Source: Datura wrightii (taxonomy: Eukaryota; Streptophyta; Magnoliopsida; Solanales; Solanaceae). From it: a stretch of DNA of 64,000 nucleotides. The translations under genes were made by a program, and so were the position numbers. The notes below the pieces were generated by a model that had not been told where the DNA came from, searched no databases, and saw nothing but the letters and a program-made list of their open reading frames with translations. Shown here in pieces: positions 11,521 to 24,340 of the stretch. The stretch is taken from positions 92,015,001-92,079,000 of the forward strand of contig JASDFA010000020.1 of NCBI GenBank assembly GCA_035772735.1, written 5' to 3'. Position 1 is the stretch's first letter. The number at the start of each line of letters is the position of its first letter.

Positions 11521-12924
11521 TTTCTAGATTTTATTCCATGAATATTTTTGTAATTTCCCACCTATTTAGTCCCTAAAATATGTCGTTTAAAGTATATTTT
11601 CAAAGAATGTAGAGGGGTTAAACGGTTTTCCTCCCTCATTCCCCACTTAAACTCTTAGAAAATGATCCTAGAAACCCAGGTAATTCCTCTCAAGCAAGAA
11701 CCAAGGCTCCTTGTCAGTTGCAAAAATTCAAGCTTTCTTCTCCAGGGATTTCTTATCCAGGTATGTGGGAATTCAACAAGGGAATTTTTCTTCTCTTGAG
11801 TCCCCAAAATTTTCAGACAAATTTCATTAAGATTTCAAGTAGAATATTTCCCATGATATTAATTACTTAGTATTCCCTACATCTCTAAATTTCGTGAAAA
11901 CTAGTATATAGTGGAATGATTCAGCCCTAGTTCTCAGTTCAGTAGAATTAGAATCTTGTGTGTTGGACTAGTTTTTCCCTGTAGCTTGATTCTATCAGTT
12001 TTGGGATTCCCATATTGTTAGTATATGCTGAAATCCCAATCAGATGCATGTTACTCTAGTCTCAGTTAGATTATTAGCATATTCAGTGTTGTCCAGAAAT
12101 GTCAGCTGATCAGTTTGACTACTATCAATTCTTGAGTTGTCAGTGATGCCTCCCAATTATCAATATTAGAATCGGATATCATATTTTAGTGGTTCTTTAT
12201 ACGGTTATGAAACTTTTAGATAAGTAGCTCTGACCAGTCTTAGAACCCCCAGCTTCAGATTACTGTTTGTTCTTCAGACAGTTACGACGTTTTCAGACAA
12301 GCAGCTCTGACCAGTCTTAGAACAACAGTTACATAATCCGGCCTGGTAAAATTCTCAGGGTACTTCCAGATAGGTATTCCTAACTTTGTCTTGGGCCTTA
12401 TTTTTGAGCTATCAGCTTAGTAGTCAATCTAGGACTATCTTGTGGGAGTAGGACTTAGCACCGAGCGGACCGGGGTTCCAATGCACCCAGGTTCCCAAAA
12501 ATATGTTTCCACCATAGGTTATTTTATTGGCCTTGTGGCCTAGAATTGTGATCACCCAGTTCATGCCTTTATATCCTGGCAAGGTATATTGGGTCCTACC
12601 GATGGGGTGTATACATCGGACTCCACGTCTAGCTCACGTGGTTATATATCAGTTATAGACTATCCCACTAATCAGTTCAGTTTCAGATTAGCTCAGTTCA
12701 GAACAGTTTTAGTTTACTTAGTTCAGTACAGTTAGTTTAGATTCAGTATCCCATAGTTAGGGCATGTCTTTGACCATCAGACAGGATCATTTTGACCATC
12801 AAACAGGGTCATTTTGACCATTTCAGTATATTTCAATTTATTCAGTTTCAGCATTTTAATTGTTCAGTGCATGTCATTACAGTTTAGTTAATTTTTTTCC
12901 ATGTTATGTTTTCTCCAACTTACT

Positions 12925-12979
12925 CAGTACATTCAAAGTACTGATGCATACCTTCTATGTTGTATCATTTTATGATACA
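12925..12979. other. Twin palindromes in C 5' LTR
   Basis: CAGTAC-N7-GTACTG (12925-12943) is followed by TGTATC-N7-GATACA (12961-12979). The same pair is found in the C 3' LTR (19814-19832; the second decayed at 19850-19868) and, with changed loops, in D and E. The first one is also in F (57318-57334). Confidence 0.7.
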
Positions 12980-13198
12980 GCTGCAGGTTCTCAGTCTCAG
13001 CATCGTTAGCAGATCTCACCCAGGAGTTTTCAGCTTCACCAGTGGTGAGTCCTCATCTTTTGAGGATGATGTTTACTTTTCTTTAGTTATATTTCATTCA
13101 GTATACTTTAGAGTTAGTTGGGGGCTTGTCCCAGCAACTCATCGGATATAGATGGCTTTCAGACACAGATTCAGATTCTCAGTTTTTTTTCAATTGTT

Positions 13199-14177
13199 TC
13201 GATCAATACTAATGGGTTCACAGCAGCTGCCTGAGTTCGGAACTTCACCCAGATAAACCCTCTAGCTTTCCATGAATCTAAGGTGGGAGAGGACCCAAAG
13301 GAGTTCGTGGATGAGGTTAGGAATATCACCCGAATCATGGGTGTTAGTCATCTGAGAGTGCCAACCTGGCTGCCTACCAGCTGAAAGGGGTAGCCCAAAT
13401 CTGGTACGATTAGTGGAAGGAGGGGAGACCAGCAGGAGTAGAACAGATGGAGTGGGAGGAGTTCACAAGAGTCTTCCTAGATAGATTCTTCCGCGGGAGC
13501 TCAAGGAGGCTAAGGTGGCAGAAATTATGAATCTAAAACAGGTCAATCGGATGGTGGAAGAGTACGTACTGGAGTTCACACGATTGTTTAAATATGCTCT
13601 GGAGATGGTAGCTTAGCCAAGGGCTCGCATGCTGAAGTTCATCAATGGAGTATCGAACTTGGTCCTTAAGGAGTGCAGAACTGTCATGCTTATTAAAGAT
13701 ATCGATCTCTCCAGCCTCATCAACCATGCCCAGCAGATTAAGGTAGAAAAGCTAAAAGACTTAGAGCGAGAGAACAAGCGGGCAAGGGCTGACTAATTAG
13801 ATTATGGCCATTAGAGGTCTGGCAGTAGTAACCGCCCGTAGCAGAAGAGGGCTCCAGCACCCACTTCAGCCAGCGCCCCTAATTTTTGATCCAGCAAGGA
13901 TCGTAGGGGTGGAGCATCTGGCCCACAGCGCCAGCAACTACTACTCAGCTTGCCCTAAGTGTGGAAAGAACCATCCATGGGAATGCCTTCAGGGCCGAGA
14001 CGGTTGTTTTGGGTGCGGACATATTGGTCATTGGCTCAGAGAATGCCCGTCAGTAGGACGGGGGAGATCACAATCAACCACTTCAGCAGCTCTAGCAGGT
14101 CAACCAGTTCAGCAGGCCAACACTTCAGGTACGGATGGCGGCCAGCGCCAAAAATATTTTTATGCTTTTTCCTCTAG
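13199..14177 (+). pseudogene. Element C gag
   Basis: This is the capsid/nucleocapsid part of the polyprotein. The sequence enters in mid-domain and can be read piecewise: 'edPkEFVDEV' style residues at 13290, then 'FINGVSNLVLKECRTVML' at about 13640, a basic 'ERENKRARAD' at about 13770, and a zinc knuckle at about 13946-14052 with CFGCGHIGHWLREC (CX2CX4HX4C complete), preceded by a second CPKCGKNHPWEC half. The N-terminus is deleted and there are stops and shifts at several points, for example at 13616 and 13795. By position it would coat the element RNA in the cytoplasm. Confidence 0.8.
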
Positions 14178-17100
14178 TCAGGATCAGGAAAGCTCACATA
14201 ATGTGGTCATGGGTATGTTACGTCTTTTCCATCAAGATGTGTATGCCCTACTAGATTCAAGAGCCACACTATTGTTCGTGACTCCCGATGTAGCTTTCCA
14301 GTTTGATATCAGTCCTGAAGTCCTCTCATAACTATTCTTAGTCTTTACCACAGTTGGTGAATCAATTAGAGCCAGCTGGGTATATAGAAACTGCCTAGTC
14401 TCAATCTTGAATAAGGTCATTGCAGTTGATCTTGAAGAGTTAGACATGGTTGACTTCGACCTCATTCTTGGCATTGATTGATTACACTCCGGTTATGCCT
14501 CAATCGACTTTAGAACTAGGGTCGTTGGATTTTAGTTCCCTAATGAGCAAGTTTTAGAGTGGACGGGCAGTAGTTCAGTGCCTAAGGGTTGGTTTATTTC
14601 CTACCTTAAGGACAAAAAGCTTATTTCTTAAGGGTATATTTATCATCTAGTTCGGGTCAAAGATTCCAGCTCCGAGACCCCGACTATTCAGTCAGTTCCA
14701 GTTGTCAGCGAGTTCCCTGATGTGTTTCTCAAATATCTTCCCAGAGTTTGTCCTGAGCGGGAAATAGACTTTGGCATAGACCTTCTCCCAAACACTCAGC
14801 TCATCTCCATCCCTCCTTATAGAATGGGTCCAGCTATGCTTAAGGAGTTGAAGGAGTAGTTAAAAGACCTCCTTGATAAGGGTTTCATTAGGCCCAACAT
14901 CTCTCCATGGGGTTCTTTGGTATTATTTGTGCGAAAGAAAGATGGTACCCTCAGAATGTGTATCGACTACTGTCAGTTGAATAAGGTCACAGTTAAGAAC
15001 AGGTATCCCGTACCTAGGATTGACGACTTGTTCGTTCAGCTTCAAGGAGCCAGTTATTTCTCCAAGGTAGATCTCAGGTCGGGGTACCATCAGCTAAGGG
15101 TCAGGGAATGTGACATACTGAAAACAACTTTCAAAATTCTATACGGTCACTACGAATTTGTGATTATGTCCTTCGGACTGAGTAATGCCCCCATAGCTTA
15201 CATGGACCTAATGAACAGGGTTTCCAAGCCATATATAGACATGTTCATCATTACATTTATTGATGACATTCTGGTATACTCCAAAAGAGAGAAAGAACAT
15301 GTTAACCATTTGAGGATAGTGCTACAGATGCTTAAAGACCATCAGTTGTTCGCTAAGTTCATAAAATGCCAATTTTGATTAAAGTTTGTGACTTTCCTTA
15401 GTCACGTGGTCTTGGGTGAGGGTATTCAGGTAGATCCTCAAAAGATAACAGCGATAAAATATTGGCCAAGACCTACTTCCACAATCTAAATCAGAAGTTT
15501 CTTGCGCCTAACCGGTTATTACCGATCTTTTGTGGAAAGTTTTTCCTCCGTTGCATCTCTTTAACTAGGTTAACTCAGAAAAAGGTGAAATTTCAATGGT
15601 CAAATGCATGTGAGGAGAGTTTCCAGGAGTTGAATACTCGACTCACTACCCTCCAGTATTAACCTTACCGGAAGGAACATATGGGTTCGTGGTGTATTGT
15701 GACGCTTCCAGAGTTGGACTTGGTTGTGTTTTGATGCAGTGGTGTAAGCTGATAGCTTGCACCTCCAGACAACTCAAGGTTCATGAAAAGAAATACCCAA
15801 TTCATGACCAGGAGTTGGCAGCAGTGGTGTTTGCATTGAAAATATGGAGGCACTACCTTTATGGGGCTCACGTGGATGTTTTCACCGATCACAAGAGCCT
15901 TCAGTATGTGTTCAGTTAGAAAGATTTAAATCTTCGTCAGAGAAGGTAGTTGGAGATATTGAAGGACTACAACATGAGTGTGTTGTACCACCCGAGAAAA
16001 GCCAATGTGGTGGTTGATGCCCTAAGCAGGATGTCTATGGGGAGTGTGGCTCATGTTTAAGAGGGCAAAAAGGAACAGGCAAAAGATATCCACAGGTTAG
16101 CTCGGTTGGAAGTGTAGTTGGTTGATACAGTTGAGGGCAGAGTAGTGGTGCAGAGTGGATCAGATTCCTCATTGGTAGTTAAAAAATTAAGCTAAGGCAG
16201 GATGAAGATCCCATAATGCTTAAGCTGAAGGAGGCGGTTCTCAGAAAAGAGGTGGAGGCTTTCTCCCAAGAGGGAGATGGTGTACTCTGTTACCAGGGTA
16301 GGCTGTGTGTACTGGATGTAGGTGATTTCAAACAGCAGATACTGGCTAAAGCACATAGTTTGAGATATTCTATCCACCCAAGTGCTACTAAGATGTACCG
16401 TGATTTATGAAATATTTACTGGTGGAATAACATGAAAAGAGACATTGCAGAATTTGTAGCTAAGTGCCCGAACTGCTAGCAGGTCAAGGCGGAACATCAG
16501 AGACCGGGAGATATGACTCAAGGTATCAGTATACCCACATGGAAGTAGGAAGAATTGAATATGGATTTTATTACAGGTCTACCTCGTACTCGTTGGCAAC
16601 ATGACTCAATTTGGGTGATAGTAGACCGGATGACCAAGTTAGCACATTTCCTCCTAATTAAAACTACAGACTCCGGGAGCTGGTCAGACTAAATGGGGTG
16701 CCCTTGTCCATTATTTCAGATAGAGGTACCCAATTCACCTCACATTTCTGAAAGTCATTTCAGAAGGGACTTGGTACACAGGTCAAGCTCAGCACAGCTT
16801 TTCACCCGCAGACAGATGGACAAGCTGAGCGGACTATATAGACTTTGGAAGATATGCTGAGAGTGTATGTGTTCAATTTTAAGAGCATTTGGGATGATCA
16901 CTTACCTCTCATCAAGTTTGCGTACAACAACAGCTACCACTCCAGTATCTAGATGGCTCCCTTTGAGGCATTATATTGTAGGAGATGTAGGTATCCTATA
17001 GGGTGGCTTGAGGTTGATGAAGCTACCTTCATAGGGCCAGACTCAGTTCATGAGGCTATGCAGAAGGTGTAACTTATCAGGGAGAGGTTGAAAATAGCGC

Positions 17101-17473
17101 AAAGCCATCAGAAATCCTATGCTGATGTGAGGAGAAGAGAGTTAGAGCTTGCAGTGGATGATTGGGCTTATCTAAAATTTCACCATGAAAGGGGTGATGA
17201 AGTTTGGAAAGAAAGGAAAACTCAGTCCAAGATATGTGGGACTCTAATTCTGAAGTGAATAGATAGTGTGGGAATAAAAGATAGTCACTCTTACGAAGAG
17301 GTCCCAGTTCAAATCATTGACCGTCACGTTCGTAAGCTGAGAAACAAGGAAGTCACTTCAGTAAAAGTTTATGGAAGGACCAGCTAGTTGAGGGACCCAC
17401 ATGGGAGGCAGAAGCACATTTGATGGCCCGGTAACCTTACCCCTTCCAGTTCAGTTCCAACATCAGGTACTAA
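14178..17473 (+). pseudogene. Element C protease-RT-RNase H-integrase
   Basis: A pol remnant. The protease active site reads LLDSRATLLF (about 14248), where the usual DSGA is DSRA, so the catalytic glycine is lost. RT spans about 14760-15378 and keeps YHQLR and FIDDILVYS (catalytic Asp pair at 15262-15267). RNase H spans about 15690-16020 with CDAS, HDQELA, TDHKSL and DALSR. Integrase has the HX..CPNC zinc site (about 16380-16478), MDFITGLP and SDRGTQF, then AERT. A chromodomain-like tail (EVPVQIID...WEAEAH) ends at 17473. About 30 bases are missing in the integrase core near 16677 and a larger piece near 17241. Frameshifts and stops are numerous. Confidence 0.85.
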
Positions 17474-17664
17474 ATCCCTCCTCGGTACTCTATTCAGTTC
17501 CGTACTCATCAGCTCTATTTAGATTTTCAATGTGCATTCTAGTTGCATCAGCTCTTTTAGCATAGTTAAGTCAGTTTGGAGTTAGTTACTCCTTCAAAAA
17601 CCAGCTCATAGTCTCAATCTAGGAATTGCAGCTCTTTTCCTAGTTTTTCGGCAGTTTTAGTCTT

Positions 17665-17698
17665 CATTCGAGGATGAATAATCCCAAGGGGGAGATAT
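17665..17698 (+). other. Element C stem-loop and polypurine tract
   Basis: CATTC-GAGGAT-GAATA (17665-17679; ATTC/GAAT pair) is followed by 'cccaagggggagatat' next to the 3' LTR. The purine tract is where plus-strand DNA synthesis would start. Confidence 0.8.
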
Positions 17699-20256
17699 TG
17701 TAACACCCCAAAATTTTTTAGACTAGATCAGACCTTGCAAGAAAAATCCAAAAGAAAACTAGAAAATTTGCCTCAGAATGACTGAGACAACAAGTCGTGG
17801 TCAGCTCCAACGACTCATTATGTCAGTTGTGGTCAGCCCAGTCTGGTCCTTCGGGAAACAACTTGACAAGGAATGACTCATTGTAAGAAACAACGAGTTT
17901 TCCTGTCACTCATTGGTCCCCATCTCAGAAGTCCCACTTCTAGGACCCCACAACTCAACCAACGAGTCGTCGTCAGAAACCACGACTAGTGGTGTGAGTC
18001 ATTTATTGAGGACCCCAAAAACCCCTTTAGTGATGAAGAATGGAAACAATGACCTGTTGTATTCCTCAATGAGTCATTGTGACCGCCCATGGGGTCAGCT
18101 TCAGTAATCCTTAAATGATTTCAGTGAAAGTAACGACTGGACACAACAACTCATTGGGTCCAACAACGAGTCGTTGTGTCGCTCGGTGCTAGACTTTTCA
18201 AGTTTTCTCGTCCAGTGACCATGGGAGGAACCAATGACCCTTTGGTTTATCCAACTAGTCGTGGTGTCTCCCATTGCAAAATCCAGTGACCCCAGAACTA
18301 AGACAGTAGGACCAATGACTAGTCCCAACGAGTCATGGTCACAACTAACGACTCGTTGGGTGACCCGTTGGTACCCTGTCCATTAGTTTTCCAGATTTTA
18401 TTTCAGGGATATTTTTGTAATTTCTCACCTATTTAGTGCCAAAACTATATCATTTTAAGTATATTTGCAGAGAATTTAGAGGGGTTAAATGGTTTTCCTC
18501 CCTCATTCCCCACTTAAACTCTTAGAAAACGATCATAGAAACCAAGGTCATTCCTCTCAAGAAAGAACTAGGGCTCCTTGTCAGTTGCAAAAATTCAAGC
18601 TTTCTTCTCCGGGGATTTCTTATCCAGGTATGTGGGAATTCGGCAAAGGAATTGTTCTTCCCTTGTGTCCCTAAAATCTTTCTCTATTTTCTCTATCAGA
18701 TACAGCCCTCTGAATTTGAAATGTAGAAAATTTTTAGACAAATTTCTTTAAGATTTTAAGTGGAATATTTCCCATGATATTAACTATCTTTTATTCCCTA
18801 ATTCTACAAATTTCGTGAAAACTAGTATATAGTGGAATGATTCAGCCCTAGTTCTCAGTTTAGTAAAATTAGAATCTTGCGTGTTGGACTAATTTTTCCC
18901 TATAGCTTTATTCTATTAGTTTTGGGATTCTCATATTATTAGTATATGCTGAACAGTCAAATGCATGTTACTCCAGTCTCAGTCAGATTATTAGCATATT
19001 CAGTGTTGTCCAGAAATGTTACCTGATTAGTTTGACTACAATCAATTCTTGAGGTGTCAGTGGTGCCTCCCAGTTATCAGTATTAGAATCAGATATCATA
19101 TTTTAGTAGTTCTTTAGATGGTTATGACACTTTTAGATAAGCATCCCTCACTAGTATTAGAACCCCCAACTTCAGATTACAGTTTATTCTTCAGACGGTT
19201 ATGACGCTTCCAAACAAGCACCTCTCACCAGTCTCAGAACACCAGTTACATAATCCGTAAGACTCTCAGGGTACTTTCAGATAGGTATTCCTATCTTAGT
19301 ATTGGGCCCTATTTCGAGCTATCAACTTAGTAGTCAGTCTGGGAATATCCTGCAGGAATAGGACTTAGCACCGAGTGGATTGGGGTTCCAGCGCACCTAA
19401 GTTCCCAAAACTACGTGGGCGCCATAGGTTATTTTATTGTCCTTGTGGCCCCAAACTTGTGACCACCCAGTTCATGCCTTTATACCTTGGCAAGGTATAT
19501 TGGGTCCTAACGATGGGGTGTATACATCGGACTCCACGTCTAACTCTCGTGGTTATATATGGGTTATAGACTATCCCACTAATCAGTTTAGTCTCAGATT
19601 AGCTCAGTTCAAAACAGGTTTGGTTTACTCAATTTAGTACAGTTAGTTTAGATTAAGTATCCCAGAGTTAGGGCATGTCTTTGACCATCAGACAGGGTCA
19701 TTTTGACCATTTCAGTATATTTTACTTTATTCAGTTTTAGCATTTCAGTTGGTCAGTACATGTCATTACAGTTCAGTTACTTATTTTCCATGTTATGTTT
19801 TCTCCCACTTACTCAGTACATTCAAAGTACTGACGCATGCCTTCTATGTTGTATCATTTTATGATATTGCTGTAGGTTCTCAATCTCAGCACCATTAGCA
19901 GATCTCACCCAGGAGGTTTCAGCTGCACCAGTGGTGAGTCCTCATCTTTCGAGGATAATGTTTATTTTTCTTTATTTATATTTCATTCAGTAGACTTTAG
20001 AGTTACCTGGGGGCTTGTCCCAGCAACTCATCAGATATAGATGGCTTTCAGACACAATTCAGATTCTCAGTTTTTTTTTCAATTGTATAAAGATTTATGA
20101 TTTAGTTCTTCTTCATAATTGGTTTTTATTATTTTTAAAGCTTCTTCTATGATATTACTCAGACTAACAGTGTTATGATAGACCATGAGTTGACTTGGGG
20201 TTACTTGTGACTCCAAGTACTGTGTCTCGTCTAGGGTATAGACTCGGGTCGTGACA
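17699..20256 (+). repeat. Element C 3' LTR
   Basis: A complete LTR of 2558 bp, TGTAACACCCC to GTCGTGACA. It contains the GACTCGT-type array at about 17790-18370, the palindrome CAGTAC-N7-GTACTG at 19814-19832, a decayed second palindrome at 19850-19868, and the 170-base end that the 5' LTR has lost. The open frames in it (17913-18107, 18489-18674, 19375-19637) have no conserved features. Confidence 0.9.
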
Positions 20257-20942
20257 GACGGTGACTCGCAAGTGAGGCCATTTTCAGGAGCCCAAAATCA
20301 TCCAGCACGGGATTTGAGGACATTTTTTAACCTATTTTTGTACATTCTCTAGAAAGTACTTCATATTCTATACCAAATTTGTAGAGATAGAGAGCGAAAT
20401 ATTGAATAGCTTTTCTTCTTCCTCAAGGTATAAAGCACCATTGAAGATAATTTTGAGCTTGCTATTTACTCTTAATGATGAATTTTATGAATTTGTTTGT
20501 TAATATGCTTTTGTATTATTCATCTATGAGTAGCTAGATATTTTTCTAGGGGTGTGTGTATCATTGGGGATAAATTGGATTAGGTATGGCTATATTAATC
20601 TTGTAATTACTCATTTAGTAAAAATCTATTGTTTTCTCCCAAATTAAAATTGAATTACCCATAGTTGAAAATGTGGGCTATGTCTATTTATTCCATTTTT
20701 TCTTGAAAAAGGGAAATTCAATGTGGGTGAGAAAGCAATGGTAGGTAATTGAGTCTTAAGTGTTTGGGGTTGGGCTAGAGACACCTGACATCTATAGTCA
20801 TACACCCATTAGAGATTTGAGGCTAGAGATAGCTCAAATCTTGCTTAAGCTATAGTGGATTAATTAATTGAGGCTTTTGGGGTTGATAAAACTCAAGGAA
20901 AAGAGCACCCAAATGGTTGAAAAACATCGAGCATCACTTTAT
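20257..20942 (+). repeat. Element B 5' LTR, middle part
   Basis: It continues the B LTR after C and aligns with about 48011-48700 of the 3' LTR ('acgggatttgagga', 'ctctagaaagtact', 'ttactcttaatgatgaatt'). It ends at the D insertion. The first five bases are the right target copy of C; the last five (tttat, 20938-20942) are the left target copy of D. Confidence 0.9.
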
Positions 20943-23082
20943 TGTTATACCTCGGAACCCAAGGATCAGACCCGGAAGTGAAAACATAGAAAAATTAAAA
21001 ATTTGCACCAGGTCACAGAACGACCCGTGAGGTTGGTCGTGAGGAGTGACTACAAGTCGTTAGGTGACTCGTGGTCAGCATAGTGGGCAAGGCCTGAGTG
21101 AGGAGGCCACGGGCTTGACAACGAGTCGTGGTCGGACCTCACGACTCGTGAGGTCACCCGTGGCTAACCCTGGAGATTTGGCAAGTTGGGATGGGTAGTG
21201 TAGGCCACCGAAGGAGACCATGAGTCCTGTTCTGACCTCACGACTCGTGAAGTCACTCATGGGGTCCCCTTGGATGTTTGGGCAGTGGACTAAACGATCC
21301 ATGGACACAAGTCGTTCCCTGTGGCAACGACCCGTTAGGTCCCTCGTGGGGACTGGCGACCAAAATTTTCCTGCATTTTAATAAGGGTGTTATCATAATT
21401 TCTTAAGTCCCTAAGGCCTAAACTACATCATTTTGGATATGTTTATGAGTAAGATAAGATGGGTTAAGTACTTTATGCATGCCTATTCTCATGCAAAAGC
21501 TTAGAGAGGTTTTTGGGAGATTCAAGGCCTACTTCCCCAAATTTTCATCAATTTCTTTTTGGTTATTCAAGGAACTTTAATTCCATCCATTTTTAGGTAT
21601 GTAGGTTTTTGAAATGGGTGGAATTCTTTCTCTCCCATGCCCAATTTTGATTTAAATCATGAATCCTCCTATTCAAGTCTATGGGGTTTTACTCAAATGC
21701 ATGAAAATGTGATTTCTCTATATGGGTATAATTTAATTGAGTTTTAATTATTGAATTATGAATGATGGGCAGGTTTTATCATTATTTTCCTTCAATCATG
21801 TTTCAAGCTTTTAAATCGAAATTGCCCATTTGATGAAAGTTCATGGAAGTTATGATTTATGATGAATACTCTATGATTTGAGTTTATTGATGATGGAAAA
21901 GCATGATTTTCTAGTTACCCATGTTTACGAGCATATTTTGAAAGTATTGAGTATGATGAAGTAATGGTCAATGCCCCCATGTCGAAGAATGATTTACGAC
22001 TTACGAAACGAATTACATGATTTATCGATTTTATGATGTTGGTCGATGAAAACGGCTTTGATTCTTGGCTAAGCATGTTTTAAAGGGGATCAATGATGAT
22101 AAATGTTATATCTTAGCCAATGAATTTTAATGAATGATGTTATTGATTTATGTATGAGCCTATATGCATGTTTTTGGGAGCCGTGTCTAGCACCGAGCAG
22201 CCCGGCGTTCAAAGGAATACATCGGTGTCTCATAACCACGTGCCACCATGGGTTTCTAAATGATATGATGTATTGATAATGATCCCCTCAAATGTGATAT
22301 CACGTCTTATACACGACCTTTGTCTGGCAAGCCAAGGTCGCCTCTGCCCACTTGAGCGAGATAGTGGGGCATCATGAAAAGCTCTACCATGATGGTGTCG
22401 GTTATGACGAGTCCTCCCATTTTTTTGCATGTCTTATGCGTTTTTATGTTTATGTTATTGGCTCAAGTTATGTTTTGATAAAGTTTATTTACAATTATAA
22501 TTTATGAACGCTTTATGAATGATTTGAAAGCCTTGAGCCTTATGTTCTCTTATGAAGTTACGATACAAGCATGATGTCCTTCTCTTATGTTACTTATGAG
22601 TTTTATTTTACTTTTAAATGCCCGTTTTACTTACCTTGCATACTCGTTACATTTCACGTACTGACCGCATACTTTCTATGCTGTATCGTTTCATGATACA
22701 GGGTGCGTATCTCAGGCTCATCCTCATCCTTAGTCCATCTCAGCCTACATTTTCAGCTTTTTGGTGAGTCCTCATGTTCCGAGGGTCGTTTGATTGACTT
22801 CATGTTATTTATGTTTAGTTTTAGTCGGGTTAGTTGGGAATGTTGTCCCATCAACCCATCTTATGTATTAGAGGCTTTCAGACAAGTATGTAGTGCTCCG
22901 CCATGTATATGTCCAGTACTTCTTGATGTTATGCTATAATTACGTTTTCTCTATGTTTCTATGATTATAATTCCGCTTATTTGAATGAGATTAGTTGTAT
23001 GCATGAGCCATGGGTCGACTTGGGGTCTCTCAGGGTCCCTTGTCCCGTATCTACGATCCGGGTGTACGTTCGAGTCATGACA
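20943..23082 (+). repeat. Element D 5' LTR
   Basis: TGTTATACC to AGTCATGACA. It contains a GACTCGT/ACGAGTC-type array at about 21015-21350 and the twin palindromes at 22645-22663 (one mismatch) and 22681-22701 (7-bp stem CTGTATC/GATACAG). Transcription should start within this LTR; the exact start cannot be read from sequence. It differs from the 3' LTR by scattered changes, many of them CG to TG or CA. Confidence 0.93.
22645..22701. other. Twin palindromes in D 5' LTR
   Basis: CGTTAC-N7-GTACTG (one mismatch in the stem) and CTGTATC-N7-GATACAG. The D 3' LTR has the second at 29890-29908. It lies in the same place relative to the LTR end as in E and C. Confidence 0.7.
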
Positions 23083-23086
23083 AACT

Positions 23087-23098
23087 TGGTATCAGAGC
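23087..23098 (+). other. Element D primer binding site (tRNA-iMet)
   Basis: TGGTATCAGAGC, a perfect copy of the initiator-methionine tRNA primer site, 4 nt after the 5' LTR. Minus-strand DNA synthesis would start here. Confidence 0.95.
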
Positions 23099-23293
23099 AA
23101 TAGGTTCAGATGTATCCTAGGGAGTCTGAAAGCCGCATTAGGTAGAGTCTTTTTCATAGGTCTGAAGCACGCCACACTTATGACGAAGAGGCTACTAAAC
23201 ATTTAGGAAATGTTCCCTTCTTTCATGTTCTCTGTCGTGCGATGAAAAGCCTTTCCATCCTTCTAATTCGTGCAATTCGCAATCTGCAGAATT

Positions 23294-24340
23294 ATGGCTC
23301 CTATAAGAATGAATGGAAGGAGGAATGGAAATGATGAAGGCCACGGAGGTGGCAATGACCACGAGCATCAGCAAGCCCCGCCTGTTCAGGAGCCCCAGGC
23401 ACCAGAGCCAGCTGCCCACGCTGAGTTTCGGGCGGCTATCCAAATATTGGCGCAGGCCTTGACCGCTCCGGTCAGCAGGCTGTTGTGCAGGTCGCACAGA
23501 ATGGCAATGCAGCAGCAGCTCGGATTAGAGACTTCTTTTGGATGAACCCCCCTAAGTTCATGGGATTAAAGGTGGATGAGGATCCACACGAGTTTATTGA
23601 AGGGATCTTGTTGGTCACTCAGGTTATGGGGGTGATAAAAAGGGAGTGTGTTGACTTGGCCTCTTATCAGCTAAAAGAGGTCGCTCATATTTGGTACAAG
23701 CAATGGAAGGACAGCAGGGCAGCAGGAGCGGGCGTTATCAGCTGGGATGAGTTCCACATGGCCTTTCTCAACAGGTTCTTCCCTCGAGAGATGCAGCTGG
23801 TTTGTGAACCTCAAGAAGGGAAAGATGACAGTGCTGGAGTATTCGCTCGAGTTCACTCATTAGTCAAAGTACGCCCCAGAGTTAGTGATGGATCAGAGGG
23901 CGCAGGTGAGCCGATTCATTTAGGGTGTGGCTGGTTATTTAGAAAAGGATTGCAGGACTACCATGCTTCACCAAGATATGGACTTTCCTCACATAGTGTT
24001 GTACATCCAGCAGATGGAGGCGACTCATGCGAGGGAGAGGGAGGCAAAGAGAGCTCAGAAGGATAGTCGTGGGTTTTTACATCAGAGGTTCGCCGGTGGC
24101 TACCATCCACAGTTTTAGTAGAGGTCACTAGCCCCAGCACCATAATCAGCTAGTGTTCCATCCAGACCCAGGGGTGATCAGAGGAGCAGGGATTCAGGAT
24201 AGAGGGATCAGAGGGGCACCTAGTTGGAGTATACCACTTTAGCCTGCGGGAAGTGAGGCAAGAGTCACGTCAGGGAGTGCCTGCTCAGCTCAGATGTCTA
24301 CTATGGGTGTGGTAGATCTGGGCACATGCACCAAGCGTGT
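23294..24340 (+). pseudogene. Element D gag
   Basis: It starts at ATG 23294 (MAPIRMNGRRNGNDEGHG), the same start as in E (39315). A low-complexity N-terminus is followed by the capsid domain (MNPPKFMGLKVDEDPHEF, then QLKEVAHIWYKQWKD and FLNRFFPREM at about 23540-23790) and a zinc knuckle at about 24300-24345 (YGCGRSGHMHQAC, all four ligands kept). There is a frameshift near 23470 and another near 23800, where 'RELRAAEFVNL' as in E is lost. It would form the particle core. Confidence 0.9.

Larger units (their letters stand above)
10832..13198 (+). repeat. Element C 5' LTR, 3' end deleted
   Basis: It matches 17699-20086 of the 3' LTR up to 'tttcaattgt'. The last 170 bases or so of the LTR, the primer binding site and the start of gag are missing, and the sequence jumps directly to gag codons. 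Such a copy could not prime reverse transcription. Confidence 0.85.
10832..20256 (+). mobile_element. Element C: decayed Tekay/Del-like chromovirus
   Basis: A Ty3/gypsy element with LTRs 10832-13198 (truncated) and 17699-20256, inserted in the 5' LTR of B. Internal order is gag, protease, RT, RNase H, integrase and chromodomain, which defines Ty3/gypsy; the chromodomain places it among chromoviruses. It has many stops and several deletions (5' LTR end with primer site and gag start near 13199; integrase core near 16677; integrase C-terminal segment near 17241). Its LTRs differ more than those of D, so it is the oldest of the three insertions in B by eye. It is not functional. Confidence 0.9.

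Noticed and set aside
22230..22430. Minus-strand frame repeated at 29439-29639 with nearly the same protein
   Set aside because: The two copies are the two LTRs of D, so the likeness reflects LTR identity; E has the region without the same frame.
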